From Bimastos eiseni (Eukaryota > Annelida > Clitellata > Crassiclitellata > Lumbricidae): 64,000 nt of DNA. A model generated the notes under the pieces. That model searched no databases, was not told the DNA's origin, and saw nothing but the letters and a program-made list of their open reading frames with translations. Shown here piece after piece: positions 10,946-22,348 of this stretch. The translations under genes were made by a program, and so were the position numbers. Location of the stretch: NCBI GenBank assembly GCA_959347315.1, contig OY365807.1, positions 28,460,310 through 28,524,309 on the forward strand. Reading direction: 5' to 3'. The stretch's first letter is position 1. Every line of letters begins with the position of its first letter.

Positions 10946-12452
10946 AGCGGTGACTATAGAGAGGCATGAATCAGATAAGTGTCTTGAAGCCAAAAAGTGG
11001 TCGGCTTGTCTTTGATCTTAGGTCGTCGTCGTTGACGGCGGCAGCGACACAAGTGATGTTACCTAGGCCTATACCTCCTTGAGTTGCGTGACTGACATGC
11101 ACTTGCCGTTTGGACTTGACTACGACGCGGAGGATGATTGGACGACTGGAAAGAGCTACAGGCGTGCACAACTTGCAAATCATAGCACAGCTGTTAGATT
11201 GCTTTAATGCACTGGAAAGTTACAGATAACAAAAAGAGATGAAAACCAATCGAAAAAATTGACATAGACCTACCATACATATGGAAAATCATACACTACT
11301 GGATTCAGAGTGCTGACCTTAAAAATAATGCAGGGTACTTTCGAATATCCATGCATGGCTTCCAATATTGTACTCAAGTTCTCAAATTGCAATTCTTAAC
11401 GCCATTCAATGATAAGTGCATTAGGTTTATGCAATGCTTCTATGTAAAGCATGAAAAACAGAAAGAGTTCCATGTTGCAAGTGATAAAAATGCCCTCAAC
11501 TCTTAGAAATTTATCAGAACATTTCTGCCTTCAGAGAATTACGTATACATTGAACTGATAAATCTGCTCTCTCCGATTTGTGAACATTAAATTCTTGCAA
11601 GTAAAAGTGCTTAATAAGATAAATTACAGTTAATAAAACAGTTTCGAAATGTGTTAAACATTTAACAAATCTATATTACAGCCTACATAGTATGGCGAAT
11701 CTGTGGGTCCAAGCAAGTTGAAAGGTGGCCACTGTATTCCAGGCATGAGCATGTCCTTGGGAAATCAGAATTTAGGTATTGACCACCCTTTTGAACTGAT
11801 GAGGTCTTTGAACTCGGCTTTCCTTAATAAGTTCTCAACTCCATAATAGTGAACTTTCTGTGCTGCCTACAGATGCAGGCGATCGCATTGAAAGGGATCG
11901 TTAAGCTAAGACCACGTATCAAAAGGTGGTGTAAACATCGTCAAAGGCCTCTTCATTGCGAAATCTGTGCAGTTTGAAAGGTTTTGGATTATGGATCATA
12001 TCAAAAGCTTCTGCTTCTACGCTTTCCTGACTTGAATACGTCGGCCATTTGCGTCTGTCTTGGAAAATACAATCCGACCTTCAGAAACTGTTTATACGTA
12101 TAAACGAACAATGAGGAGAATGGGAAGCAGCATATGGAAGGGACGATAAAACTGAAAATCAATAGCGATTCTTTAGATCTCTACGCCGATCAAATACGAG
12201 AAACCGGGTTTCAAAATTGATGAAAGAATCGAGAAGAGCTACTTCACAAGACTTGTTGCGTGGAAACGTACGAGCGGTGACACTGAAAAGCTTTTCCAGT
12301 GTCAGGTTTCTCGACAGGTGGAAGACGACGAAAGAAAAATCGATGTCAAAGATACGCAACAAGTGATTAGACCTACCCACAGCAGGCCATTAAAAGTGTG
12401 CTATAGTTAATAAGTGTATCTCTGTTTCTCGGTCTTATGTGTGTTGATTTAT

Positions 12453-12550
12453 TTAACGACACCGTTTCATATTGAAGATGATTTGGGGTCGCCCTCCTCC
12501 TTTCTCCAGGCTTGGGACTGGCACTGTCAAAGTCCAGACAGTGACGGAGT
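12453..12550 (+). repeat. Dispersed repeat, family E, copy 1
   Basis: A 98-bp unit running from TTAACGACACCG through CCTCCTTTCTCCAGG and CTTGGGACTGGCACTGTCAA to AGTGACGGAGT. Close copies occur at 28803-28896 (plus) and 41170-41273 (minus). Pieces of the GGGACTGGCACTG core recur near 53288 (plus) and 31745 (minus). It is non-coding or a LINE/SINE piece; the family is unknown to me. Confidence 0.75.
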
Positions 12551-13379
12551 TGTTCTCGGTTATAATCATGAGCATGAGTTTTATATTGGTGTGTGCTGTT
12601 GAAGACTTCATGTGAGTTTGCCTACCGTTAACACTATCAAAAGGTCTACGCAACCTGCATTGGATGAATATCAGTGATTTTGGAGATATCTCTGATAAAG
12701 CAGACTCTAGATTACTAATACAGAATAGAGACATAAGAAGCTATGCCTATCTAATCTATCACGACTTAGAGACGTCATGAACTATAAGCTTTATTATAAA
12801 CTCTACAGATAACCCACTTATTTCCTGTCGATCCACGTATTTCCCTGGAATAAGCTGTTCCCTTTACCCTAAGGGTCGCATGGCAATTGTGACCCATATA
12901 TCGTACAACCTGAAACGCGTATGGATCCATAACTGACGCTGCAGTCCGAATGAATACCTGCAAATGTTCTTAGTATAATTATTACATTGTACAGTGCTCT
13001 TAATACTAAGAAGCATCAACCATCGCTTTTAAACTCAGATTAGCCAGTGGGAGCTTATGAACGATGAAACTGGGTTCGCTTTTACAACAGGTCACAGACG
13101 TAAACACAATAAACCACGGTATTAGATGCTCATGAGGAGTTTTTCCTTTCTTGTTTTCTGTAGCAGCGATCGCCATTTGCGATCAGTACAACAACTTGAT
13201 GGCGCAAACAACTTTAATTAAATAAACATCTTTAGTAACTACAGATGAATAAATGCGTTTAAACATTTACATAAGTATTTTTTCATGTAGCCATGGTGTT
13301 ACTCTTCTGAAATGGTCTTTCTAATTTGGAGATAACGCAAACTCCGCCTACCGTCTGATTGATGTCTGTTTGGTGCCCC

Positions 13380-13387
13380 TATAAAAG
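13380..13387 (+). promoter_or_regulatory. TATA box, candidate neurogenin core promoter
   Basis: TATAAAAG lies in a GC-rich context (CCCC before, CGGG after). A start site about 25-30 bases downstream (near 13410-13417) would give a first exon of about 235 bases ending at a consensus splice donor (GTAAGT at 13650). The link to the bHLH exon 1.9 kb downstream is inference. A second, weaker TATA-like run is at 13525-13533. Confidence 0.5.
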
Positions 13388-13411
13388 CGGGTCTAATTGA
13401 AGCGTGAACGG

Positions 13412-13649
13412 CGACTTTTGTCAAGACGTTGAACTGCCACGCGACCGCCTCTCGCCTTCCCGTGCCATCACGCGTCACCCCAAGGACATGGTTGACTGAC
13501 GAGGGAGACAACTCAGACTACACTGCATATATATTGGAGGTGTCGTCGCGATAAGACCTTTTTAACAGCGTAATAATCCTTCGATCAAACACATCTCGGC
13601 CAGGCTTCACCGAGAGACGATTCACGAAGATCAGAGTGGCTTAGAGATT
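13412..13649 (+). other. Candidate non-coding first exon of the neurogenin gene
   Basis: The 3' boundary is a strong donor, GATT|GTAAGT, at 13649/13650. The left end is only estimated from the upstream TATA box. The best upstream ATG (about 13488) opens a frame that closes after two more codons, so this exon would be 5' untranslated, possibly with a tiny uORF. It would splice to the acceptor at 15536-15537. Confidence 0.4.
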
Positions 13650-15537
13650 GTAAGTACTTGGCATTGCTTCATTGATTAGTGCAGATTTTAAAAGAGAAAA
13701 TACGCTAAAAGCATTTTACAATGGAAACCGTATTACGAAGTCCAGTAATTCTTAATGCAAATATGAGTGGGCCCCTATGTGAAATATATTTGCCTAAGAC
13801 TTAGGCTACTGCTTGGTACAAAGAATCACTATGGAAATCCTATGAATACTATTGCATGGTATAAATTGGGTCATTACATTTTTAGAAACACAAACCATTG
13901 CCAATATAAACTGATATAATTCGTGAATATTATAAGAACTATGAATTTTTCTTTTAGCGTATGATTTTCTGTAACTGTAGCAAACCTTGATGGCATAAAT
14001 TGGAAGCTTTTTTCTATTGTAAACATTTGAAGCTCGAGAACGTTTGTAATAAGCATAGACACATACTGATATGCCCAATAATTGAGTACATCAGTATGTG
14101 TCCATTCTTATTACAAACGTTCAATTGCTTCAATTAAGTTCCAATTGTGTTGCCTTACCTCATTTAATTACAGGTGATGCGATATAGGTCAATTTGTAGC
14201 AAGGTTAGTTTGGTATTCTACGAGGGCACTTATCCTATAATTCTATATATATTTGTATATATATTGAAGTGTTGCTGCAACTGCAATGCGTTGAGAGATG
14301 CACATATATGAATGTAAGCATGTAAATCAATATTTTGTCAAGACTTCAATTCAATATCGTTATAATTTATCATACCCTCTCTTGCAGCATGTATATGAAT
14401 CGGTTGCTTAGTGCACCATACCTCAAGCAAGCATCACCGCTGTGTAACCGATACTAAAGATCCGGGGGCACACAGCTAGGCACACGTGTACCAGACACAG
14501 CATCGAAATCCAGGCGAGGTCACGACCTCTGAACCACTTAAATTGACTTGCAGGTCGGTCTCTTATCTCTCGGCCTCGTGTCTTGCACCTCACGATGATG
14601 AGACACTCACTGACCAGAGACAACCCACAAACTAGGACAGGCAGGCACACCACGAACCAGCCTCAGACATGGAAAGACAACAGCAAGCACACGTTCAATC
14701 GCCTGAAATTTGGGGGATATAGGCTACTCCATCCCCCTCACTTCAACTTTTGGGAGGGACCGTCCCTCGCTGTCCCCCTAAGTCTCCGTCCGTGCTTACA
14801 TGTACGATTGGTTACCGAAGACATTTCTTACAGCCTCGTTCATCATTCCATTTGCAACAACCTGTCGTTTTTAGAAGGCAAAGACTGTGTTGTTTCATGT
14901 TAAGCATCGGAATACGAGGCGCTGAGAGGGTTTGCAGGCGTTTGAATTAATGACCACTCGCAATAAGTTAGGTTAGGCTGCGGTCTGAATAGTCACAGGC
15001 CTTCTAGTAATTATCTATAGAAGTGAAATTCGTCGAAGCGGAGTCAACAGGCCTCAAGATGGACAAGATGGCAAGATTATACTTATTGCTATCAGATTAT
15101 ATCATGCACCTATTGTAATTGTACTTGCAATGAAAAACTTATATAGCGCCAGTCGATATCAGAGGCGCTCACGACTCGACACATAGCGAAATGCAGAACA
15201 AGAAAGTCTGATGCCATGCGTGTGCTTTTTATTAAAGTAGTGCTATAGAAATTCGGGGTTAGGATTACAATTACCAATTACAACTGCGTTACTGATTGGT
15301 GCAGAAGAGATTGTACATAACTTTCATTATATTAGTTAACTGATGTGAAAATGACTCTTCGGCCTCGGCTGATTATGCGATTGGAGTAAAATCAGTAGAG
15401 TTAATGCAGTTACGCGAATTGGAATATTCGAGAAAGAGAAGCTGTCTATATGGTACACTCTTAGCAAAAGCTATAGTAGATGTTTAGCGCTTTAGCCCTC
15501 TAACATTTCGTCTACAATTTTCTTGTTTGTGTTCTAG
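13650..15537 (+). other. Candidate neurogenin intron
   Basis: This lies between the donor GTAAGT (13650) and the acceptor TTTCTTGTTTGTGTTCTAG (ends 15537). No coding exon is visible inside. It includes 'CTTATATAGCGCC' near 15140, one of several similar words in the window, which may be a LINE tail scrap. An imperfect inverted pair lies around 14040-14120: 'cgttTGTAATAAGcatagACACATACTGAT' before and 'ATCAGTATGTGTccattcTTATTACAaacg' after, a hairpin-forming sequence. Confidence 0.4.
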
Positions 15538-15569
15538 GTAGCATCATCTTGCGGAAGGGTTGTGAAACA

Positions 15570-16484
15570 ATGTTTTCCGAACTATCTCTTGTAACGTCAT
15601 CGGACGTTTTTGATAGCATGGACAGCCTCCTGGAGTTTCCGGAAGGACCTTCGTCATCACCGATGAACAGATTGGTAAGTGCAGACACAAGATGCCAGTC
15701 CACAGACGAGACGTCTATGAAGCAACCTGGAGATGGAACCAGGCGGAGGAAGTTAACCGGAAATGCGTTGCAGAGGCTGAACAAGACGCGGCGTCTGAAG
15801 GCCAACAATCGCGAGAGGGATCGTATGCACAACCTCAACGCTGCCCTAGAACGTCTACGTGACGTTCTTCCTTCAGGGGTCAAAGGTTCGGGCGATGACG
15901 GGTGCTCGACGAAGCTGTCCAAAATCGAGACACTCCGTTTCGCCTACAACTACATCTGGACGCTCTCAGAGACCTTGAAAAGCCTTGATCGAAAGGAATG
16001 GCTGAGAAACATTGATGGATTGCAATTAGGAGGTTTCTTGACAAGCCGAGGTCGAGGTCGTTGTGGTGAACCGGACTCCGTTCAGATGACCGAGCCTCGG
16101 TGGTCATCGAACGGGAGAAATCTCGTTAACATGACACCAGAAATCGAAGTATCACGAGAACGTCACGTCGAAGCCTATCATCCGCTTCCGCTGAGGCCTA
16201 GAATGAACTCAACGCCAGCCTACGATACATATCATTCGCAGGACATTCAAGTTCACGTTAGGGATATCTCTCCAACGAACTGCCAGTACCTCTTGGCCGA
16301 TCAGTCGTGCGAAGGAAGATGCATGCCAGCTTCCTCCTGCTGCGCATACTTCCCAGATCAGCTACAGTCATCTACGCATGCGCGGATGGACGCGATGCCC
16401 AGCGCCGTTTCCGATTGTTTCCAGGCCTACACCAGCGCATACGGTGACAACGTGCGGTACTGTGCATGGAAAGGTCTGAGATAA
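15570..16484 (+). CDS. Neurog: Neurogenin-type bHLH transcription factor
   Basis: This is a proneural transcription factor of 304 residues encoded in one exon. The start is the ATG at 15570, just after a likely splice acceptor (15537); in-frame sequence before it has no other ATG. The N-terminus is acidic and Ser-rich, followed by a basic patch (residues about 58-62, 73-77). The bHLH domain covers residues about 74-138. The basic region and helix 1 read '[17 protein letters not shown]', and helix 2 reads '[19 protein letters not shown]'. This 'FAYNYIW.L.ETL' form is the neurogenin subfamily signature, distinct from NeuroD and Atonal. Family members bind E-boxes as heterodimers with E proteins and trigger neuronal fate in the nucleus. 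The loop is about seven residues longer than in mouse Neurog1. The C-terminal half has no recognised domain and ends Tyr-, Cys- and Met-rich. Confidence 0.93.
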   Translation: MFSELSLVTSSDVFDSMDSLLEFPEGPSSSPMNRLVSADTRCQSTDETSMKQPGDGTRRRKLTGNALQRLNKTRRLKANNRERDRMHNLNAALERLRDVLPSGVKGSGDDGCSTKLSKIETLRFAYNYIWTLSETLKSLDRKEWLRNIDGLQLGGFLTSRGRGRCGEPDSVQMTEPRWSSNGRNLVNMTPEIEVSRERHVEAYHPLPLRPRMNSTPAYDTYHSQDIQVHVRDISPTNCQYLLADQSCEGRCMPASSCCAYFPDQLQSSTHARMDAMPSAVSDCFQAYTSAYGDNVRYCAWKGLR

Positions 16485-16855
16485 TAAATAAATTCGTCGA
16501 CTATGAATGACCAAATCGTTTTGACACTTTATGTACGGCTACTTTCTGCTACTTTCAAATACACAGTTTGTGTTATTTTGCGCGGTTCAGCTACTCTCTA
16601 ACCAGACAATAATTTTACCCAGATACATTGCCTGCTGATGACGAACGCTAACTAATGCTTAGGCAGAACAATACTAAATCACTTATTAATGTATCAGACT
16701 GCTTCGTTTGTTAAGTATAAGAAATGTCAAACAGTAGGCCTGCTTTTGTGGAAACAGACTGAAATATTAGGTGCAGAGCAAGAAACCAAGTATTTAAATT
16801 TGTATCTTTTATTTGTGAGGTCTGTGAACGATTTCTTCTTAAAATTAAAAGTAAA

Positions 16856-16861
16856 AATAAA
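16856..16861 (+). terminator. Likely polyadenylation signal of neurogenin
   Basis: AATAAA lies 372 bases after the stop codon, in an A/T-rich stretch. Two further AATAAA hexamers (16483-16488 and 16487-16492) overlap or touch the stop codon and are less likely to be used, since cleavage there would leave almost no 3' UTR. Confidence 0.5.
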
Positions 16862-16889
16862 GTTATATTAAATAACATGGTTATCGCCG

Positions 16890-18320
16890 TTTGTCAAAAC
16901 AACCTTATTATGTATGCCCTATATTCAAAGATTCTAGAGTAGTTCCAATGTATGGTGCATTCAAGCATTCCGTGATGCTCATCGTTTCCATGGAAAAATG
17001 ACTTCAAGTTATTTTTCGCGAGAATAGATTTTATATATAGTTTAGGCCAATAGACTATTATAGGCCTAGACTAAGTCTGAAAGCACAATCTCGACGACGT
17101 TTTACCTGCGCTTTCTAATTGTTGTCGTGCTCGAAGTAAATCATCGTTTGAAAATGTAGTCTTATGGCCTATGTATAGGTCAGGTGTCAACCGTTTCTCT
17201 AGATAAATCATCTGTTTCATAATTAATCGTCAGAATGGCGGTCTACGTGAGTGGTCGTCAGAATTAATAAGTTTGCTTCGTGCATAAATTTTATCGGTGT
17301 TTAATCAGTGTTTTGTCGTCTTTTAATTCCGTTCGTATGACATGTGTGTATACTTTTGTGGCATAGGCCTGTATTAGGTTTAGAAGGTGGTGGCGTATTG
17401 TAACAGGTGATGGGGAGGGAGTGGGGAGTGATGTAGATAGATGATTGAGGTGACTTGAGGAGGTGTTTCAGGGGTGGGAAGGTGGTAGAGTAGGGTCGTG
17501 GGGTCCTACGGACGCACGCTTCGATTGCGTTCATTGTAAGCTTGCGTGTATTAAACTAGTGTGAGCAGTAAATAACTTATTGCATTATAGTATGAATAGT
17601 ATGAGTTGACGCCATAGGCTGTCACGCGCAATAAATTAAAGCGACGACAGAATTCAGTCTAATAGACTTCTATTCATTTGTGTGATACAACCACTTATAT
17701 GAAAAACATATGATATACGTGGGCCTATGCATAACTATGTCTACATAATTAAACATTCATTGTGATTTTTTCAATGTGGAAACAGTTGATCTACAATGGT
17801 CATAGGTTACAGGTCACTGACGATTCCTAACCAGCTATCATCTTGAGCAGTGAGATATTTTTGGTTTCGTTCATGGATAGCACCCAGCGCTCGCAACGAG
17901 CAGCAGGTGCTGCTATTATAAATTTTAAATTTGTATAGCTCCGCTCAAATCAACAGCACTCTTGACCTGCATCAGCGCCTGCCCCAGCGAACAGGGAGGT
18001 ACTAAAAGGCGTCTCCGGAACGGCGGAGATGAGAGGGTACTGGTCCTTTTGGTTTCTATTAGTATCATGTTATCGCTGTTCCTACAAATCTGCTTGGCGA
18101 AGTCTTGCAATGTCTGCATGCTATAAATATAAATGATCACCTTTTTCTATTGCGCTAAGACGGCCTCGACCTTGCTCATTATTCAAAGAGTTGAGAGGAT
18201 TAGCTTCTTCATCAGCTCTCTCCGTTTGGATGGTTGCCACGCCATTCAATATCACCAGAATCAAAGTTATAGTAGTTCAAGACGGTCTACTTGCCTTGGC
18301 TCACGTTCAATACTTAGTGG
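16890..18320. other. Intergenic DNA, no feature supported
   Basis: The interval is AT-rich with no recognisable gene. A G-rich patch (17385-17500, GGTGG/GGGAG words) produces a Pro/Thr-rich minus-strand frame that looks compositional. Confidence 0.45.
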
Positions 18321-18323
18321 CAC

Positions 18324-18573
18324 AGTCGCCGATCTGTTAGAGCTGTCAGCCCGGCCGTAACACTCAGTGTGCGCTGAGCGAGCCTGTTCGACCCTCGTCA
18401 GGTGAGTCACTGTTTAGGGACCTTGAGCAAGTCCTTTTCGCACAATTGCTCTGCAGCACCACTGCAATTGCGACGTCGAGGCGTGTGGATGCACTTCAGA
18501 GCAAAAATTGTTGCTAGGAGGGCGGCATCAAATTTCGGTATTAAAATTGGTGACTTACATAAATAAATAAATA
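18324..18573 (+). mobile_element. tRNA-derived SINE, family 1, copy 1
   Basis: The head resembles a tRNA: box A-like 'CTGTTAGAGCTGTCAG', then box B-like 'TGTTCGACCC' about 50 bases later. It is followed by a body 'CTTGAGCAAGTCCTT', 'ACAATTGCTCTGCAG', 'GTCGAGGCGTGTG.ATGCACTTC' and a tail of TAAA units (18561-18573). It aligns along its length with 21814-22051. It is transcribed by RNA polymerase III when active and does not itself code. Confidence 0.82.
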
Positions 18574-18588
18574 TTGCTTCATTAGGGC

Positions 18589-18591
<3 letters not shown>

Positions 18592-18631
<40 letters not shown>
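18592..18631. repeat. (ATT)n microsatellite
   Basis: About 13 ATT triplets, just downstream of the SINE tail, where such repeats often grow. Confidence 0.95.
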
Positions 18632-18633
<2 letters not shown>

Positions 18634-18639
18634 ACGGAC

Positions 18640-20710
18640 GATTTCTAAAGCGTCGTAACGTAGCCATATACGGCTATGCCACTGTCTCAATCGAAATCTT
18701 AGTTCTATTGGTTCCCGATGCACAGCTGGCGCACGCAGACTTGTGACTGTAATTCCACGACTTTTGTACTCGGTACCTTGTGACTGTAACATATTATTTA
18801 TAGATTTTTAAATATGTGTACTGTTCTATTTAGGAATAACCGACGCCTATATCAGTTATTGGAATAAATCACAGAATTTTTACACTGTCCTATGCTATAG
18901 GAAAGCGCAAGTACTCTAAGCACTCATAAACTGACTGGAATATGTAACTTTTCAGTTTGGAGTATGAGATTAGGCCCTATGTGATTACTGGAGATTTGAA
19001 TGAATAAGCAATGCTTTTGATTCATACCAGAACCTGTTCCTGTTTTAGCAACGTTAAACAATACAGAGCATCCACGCTGGATAATAAAAGTACATTTGTC
19101 AAGTATAGAAATGTCTTTAAAAGGTTTAGGAATGTGACCCAAAATCAATATTATACCATAAAAATGAATGAATGTCAATTGAATTTATATAAAACCTGAC
19201 CTAAAATAAAAATTCAAATATAACTTTACTCATTTCCTGCTTATACCAGACGAGTTTGCATTAACAATGCGATATGCAGGAACAATAATTGCAGTTAATG
19301 ATTACATATAATGAGTTATTTACAGAGTCTGTAACAGGCTCATCTTCTAAAATATCAAGTCCTGCTAAGACACTGTTTACAGACTATCCATAGAAACCCA
19401 CTTCTGATTAGACAGGTATTGAGATCGCCACCCAATATGAAGTGATCTCAATTGCTAATACACTTCAGATATCCCCAAGTAACAGTCAAGATAAAATTTG
19501 TCTGAATATTGCAAGTGATTCAATTGAACCCATATCCAACTAACATTTATTTTCTGAAATAATGAGCTGCCCCTCCATAAGTGGAAAATTTCAAGATGCT
19601 CTCAAAAATGGCTAAGACAGTGCTAGTTTATAAAACTGGTAGGAAAAATTATCTACAAAATCAGAGACCCATTTCCATCCTATACCATAATCTTAGATCT
19701 TTGAAAAGGTTAGGTATTTCAGCCTAATATCCAATCTATGTCAAAAAGAACTAAGAACCGAGTGTTCGTTGAAAACACATACGCTGTCAAGGGTTGATTG
19801 ACGTGTTGCAATCAAGCGTGTTCATTAGAGCGCAACGTATGGAACATGGAAGGTCTGCGTGCAGCAACGGCATCATCAGCCTTCGTTCGCCGATCGATAA
19901 CGATTCTAAATGGAATTTCATTTGCTCTGCAAACCTTTGAGAGCTGTGCAGATGTCATTCAGCGAAGACATGGATTCTAATGAAATCTAGCAGTCGACGA
20001 CCTCCCAACATGTAAATTATATATAGAAAGCATCGGCAGCAAAGTAACAAAGATGTCGTGGACACAATCTGTCCAATGGCTTTCAGTCACCAAAAGCTAT
20101 AGTCACATAAATTGAAACAACCGTTTTTCAAATAATCCGCAATAATGATAATCTATTTTGCTCGATCCATGTTTTTCGTTTGATACTCAGTTTTCTATTC
20201 TTTCTCACCTTCTGTGACAATTAGTCATTGCATTTTCGCGAATGACTTGTCTCCCCGGTTTGCAGCAGCATCATTACGACCCTAACTTGCTGTGGCTCAA
20301 TAATGACTGGTTTACATATCGCTCCTAGTGATGGCATAGGAGCCAATTCAATAATTGCATTCATTTGCTAAAACAATAGTCAACAAGCCACCGTTAGAAT
20401 TGATCCGGACTTTGCGACAGCATTGGATGCTACAGTTCATTTGGCGCCCCTAGCGACGAGCAATCATTCGCATCTAATCAATATCGACTGCCATGTCGCC
20501 AGAATATTCAAAGCCTACGTAGCAACGCCTCCAGCGACCGATAAGAGTGTCACAGTAACGGAAGATTCACGTGATCAGCAGGCAACCACCGTCTGTCACT
20601 CGCTGACACAGCCGCTGCTGCTGCCGCAGATGTGAGACTGGTCCCCTGTAGCATTCTCTTTCCGTTAGACGCACTCAACGATTCTCGGGTTGCAAATTCC
20701 GTTTCGAAAT
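18640..20710. other. Intergenic DNA, no feature supported
   Basis: I see no gene, splice-consistent exon or clear mobile element. Short open frames lack domain resemblance. Confidence 0.4.
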
Positions 20711-20713
20711 TCG

Positions 20714-21091
20714 TCAGAAGTCAGTCTGGTCGTCCGTTTGATCCTCTCGGTTCTTTTCGCACGCGGGCTCTACATAAACTACGAACTGCTGAGTCAAGAG
20801 ACAGAAATGGCGCAGCGCTGTGATGATGTCGTCTGGTGACTGTGACTGCTGTTGTGGTGATGTGTCATCGGATACAATGGCGTCGTCCGAATAGGCAGAA
20901 ACGGGACTAGTAGCCACACCAGCAGATGATAAATCAACAACAGCAGCAGTAGCCATCACAACGGCAGCGTTGGCTTTGGAGACACAGGGATGCTTTGTCG
21001 ATGCTAGTATAATAGTGTTGGTCTTTTGCGCTGACAGCTGATCATCTGCTGAACGCGATCTCTGTTCTGTCTGCGCAGCATATGTCGCCAT
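20714..21091 (-). CDS. Unrecognised open frame, 125 codons
   Basis: An ATG at 21091 in a favourable context (GCGAATGG) opens 125 codons rich in Ala, Ser, Thr and Asp, with an SPQQQSQSPDD stretch. The open frame also continues upstream of this ATG to about 21142. No domain, signal peptide or membrane span is evident and I do not recognise it. GCAGCAG-like repeat content may explain part of its openness. It could be a single-exon lineage-specific gene, an exon or chance. Confidence 0.2.
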   Translation of the reverse strand: MATYAAQTEQRSRSADDQLSAQKTNTIILASTKHPCVSKANAAVVMATAAVVDLSSAGVATSPVSAYSDDAIVSDDTSPQQQSQSPDDIITALRHFCLLTQQFVVYVEPACEKNREDQTDDQTDF

Positions 21092-21338
21092 TCGCAGCCA
21101 AGAAACACAGGTAAGCCTGAACATCGCTTGACCTTTCTGCATAATGATGTCGCCTCATGGATAAGCGACCAAAGCACATGTCGTCCCATATGTGCTCACG
21201 ACGTATCATGAGCTACTTATCTCTTTTTGACGCAACAACTGTCATTGTGAGCAGAGACTGTGGTTCGAAATACGAAACGCTTCGTATTTAATGCATAGTC
21301 GACTTTTGTCAAGCAAGACATGATATATATCCAAAGAA

Positions 21339-21432
21339 AAACTAACTGATTTCCCTGATGTAATTATTGTTTGACAAGGTGCTGAGAAATTTAGGAGATT
21401 TACATAACACTACTGCTCCTATGTAATAACTA
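21339..21432 (+). repeat. Left arm of a 0.9-kb inverted duplication
   Basis: The words 'CAAAGAAAAACT', 'TCCCTGATG', 'GACAAGGTGCTGAGAAATTT' and 'AGGAGATTTACATAA' recur in inverted orientation at 22252-22348. Read in the frame of the open frame at 22257-22517, this arm has an in-frame TAA, so it looks like the decayed copy. The spacer contains SINE copy 2. Confidence 0.8.
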
Positions 21433-21813
21433 TAAAAAAATACCATAATTTTAGACCACTTCAGCAGTGACATCACAAGCCACTCAATGTCTGGTTCCTA
21501 CCAGCTGGTTTGTGTGCAGACATATAACCATTGAGGTGATTTGCATCACAAAATCTAACAGACTAGGCATTTGTAAATACAGAAGGACATTCAATGACTC
21601 ATAGTAGCTCGTGCATTATAAATCTTGAGATTTACTCTGTGCGCAAGAAAGCACCCGTATTTACACGATTTAATCAAAACAAAATCAATCGTCCATGTAC
21701 TGTAGCCTGTGTAAGGCTGGGTTAGGTTCAAAGTCGAGATCCAGTGGTCAAACAGGTAGACAACCAGAGGTCAACTGAAGGTGGTATTTAGAAATTGATT
21801 TGGATATTCTATA

Positions 21814-22051
21814 GTGACCGTGTGGTTAGAGCGGTCAGCCCGTAACGCTCAGTGTGTGCTGAGCGCGCGGGTTCGACCCTCGTCCGAGGCGTCACTGTGT
21901 AGAGATCTTGAGCAAGTCCTTCGCGTACAATTGCTCTGCAGTAGGCTTACAGCTGCAATTGCGTCGTCGAGGCGTGTGTATGCACTTCTAAGCAAAATAT
22001 GTTGGAAAAAAGCGATCTCAAATTTCAGAACAACTAAAAATAAAAATAAAA
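21814..22051 (+). mobile_element. tRNA-derived SINE, family 1, copy 2
   Basis: This is the best-preserved copy. It has box A 'TGGTTAGAGCGGTCAG' and box B 'GGGTTCGACCC', then the same body as at 18324 ('CTTGAGCAAGTCCTTCGCG', 'CAATTGCTCTGCAG', 'GTCGTCGAGGCGTGTG') and an A-rich TAAAAATAAAAATAAA tail. It sits inside the inverted duplication 21339-22348, so it probably inserted into the spacer. Confidence 0.87.
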
Positions 22052-22251
22052 CGAGGCGAATCTTAAAAGGGTGAAGACAGCGCTACAGAAATCAGTTTTC
22101 GGATTGGATAATATTTATTTTATTACTCTAATTGGAAATGTTTGTTGTAACTTGTGTGTTTGGTTGTTGAAGTGCAGAGTTTTGCCGACTTCTGTTTCCC
22201 TTGAAGGAGAATGTGTCATCCCGAATAGTAACTGTTCTTAGAATAAAGTAT

Positions 22252-22348
22252 TATAGTTATGATATAGGTGCAGTAATATTATGTAAATCTCCTAAATTTC
22301 TCAGCACCTTGTCACACAATAATTGCATCAGGGAGATCAGTTTTTCTT
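22252..22348 (-). repeat. Right arm of the 0.9-kb inverted duplication
   Basis: Inverted copy of 21339-21432, about 80 percent alike by eye. It overlaps the 3' end of the unrecognised minus-strand frame 22257-22517. Confidence 0.8.

Larger units (their letters stand above)
8486..12452. other. Gene-poor interval with purine-rich satellites
   Basis: Apart from simple repeats (9370-9572, 10848-10945 and a TA run at 10228-10244) no gene is supported. A minus-strand open frame at 8554-8871 (105 codons) has no family resemblance, and I cannot separate it from chance. Confidence 0.45.

Noticed and set aside
16483..16492. AATAAA hexamers at the neurogenin stop codon
   Set aside because: They overlap or abut the stop codon, leaving almost no 3' UTR; the hexamer at 16856 is preferred.
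21814..21890. Possible tRNA gene on the plus strand
   Set aside because: Same reasoning; it is the head of SINE family 1, with a second copy at 18324.
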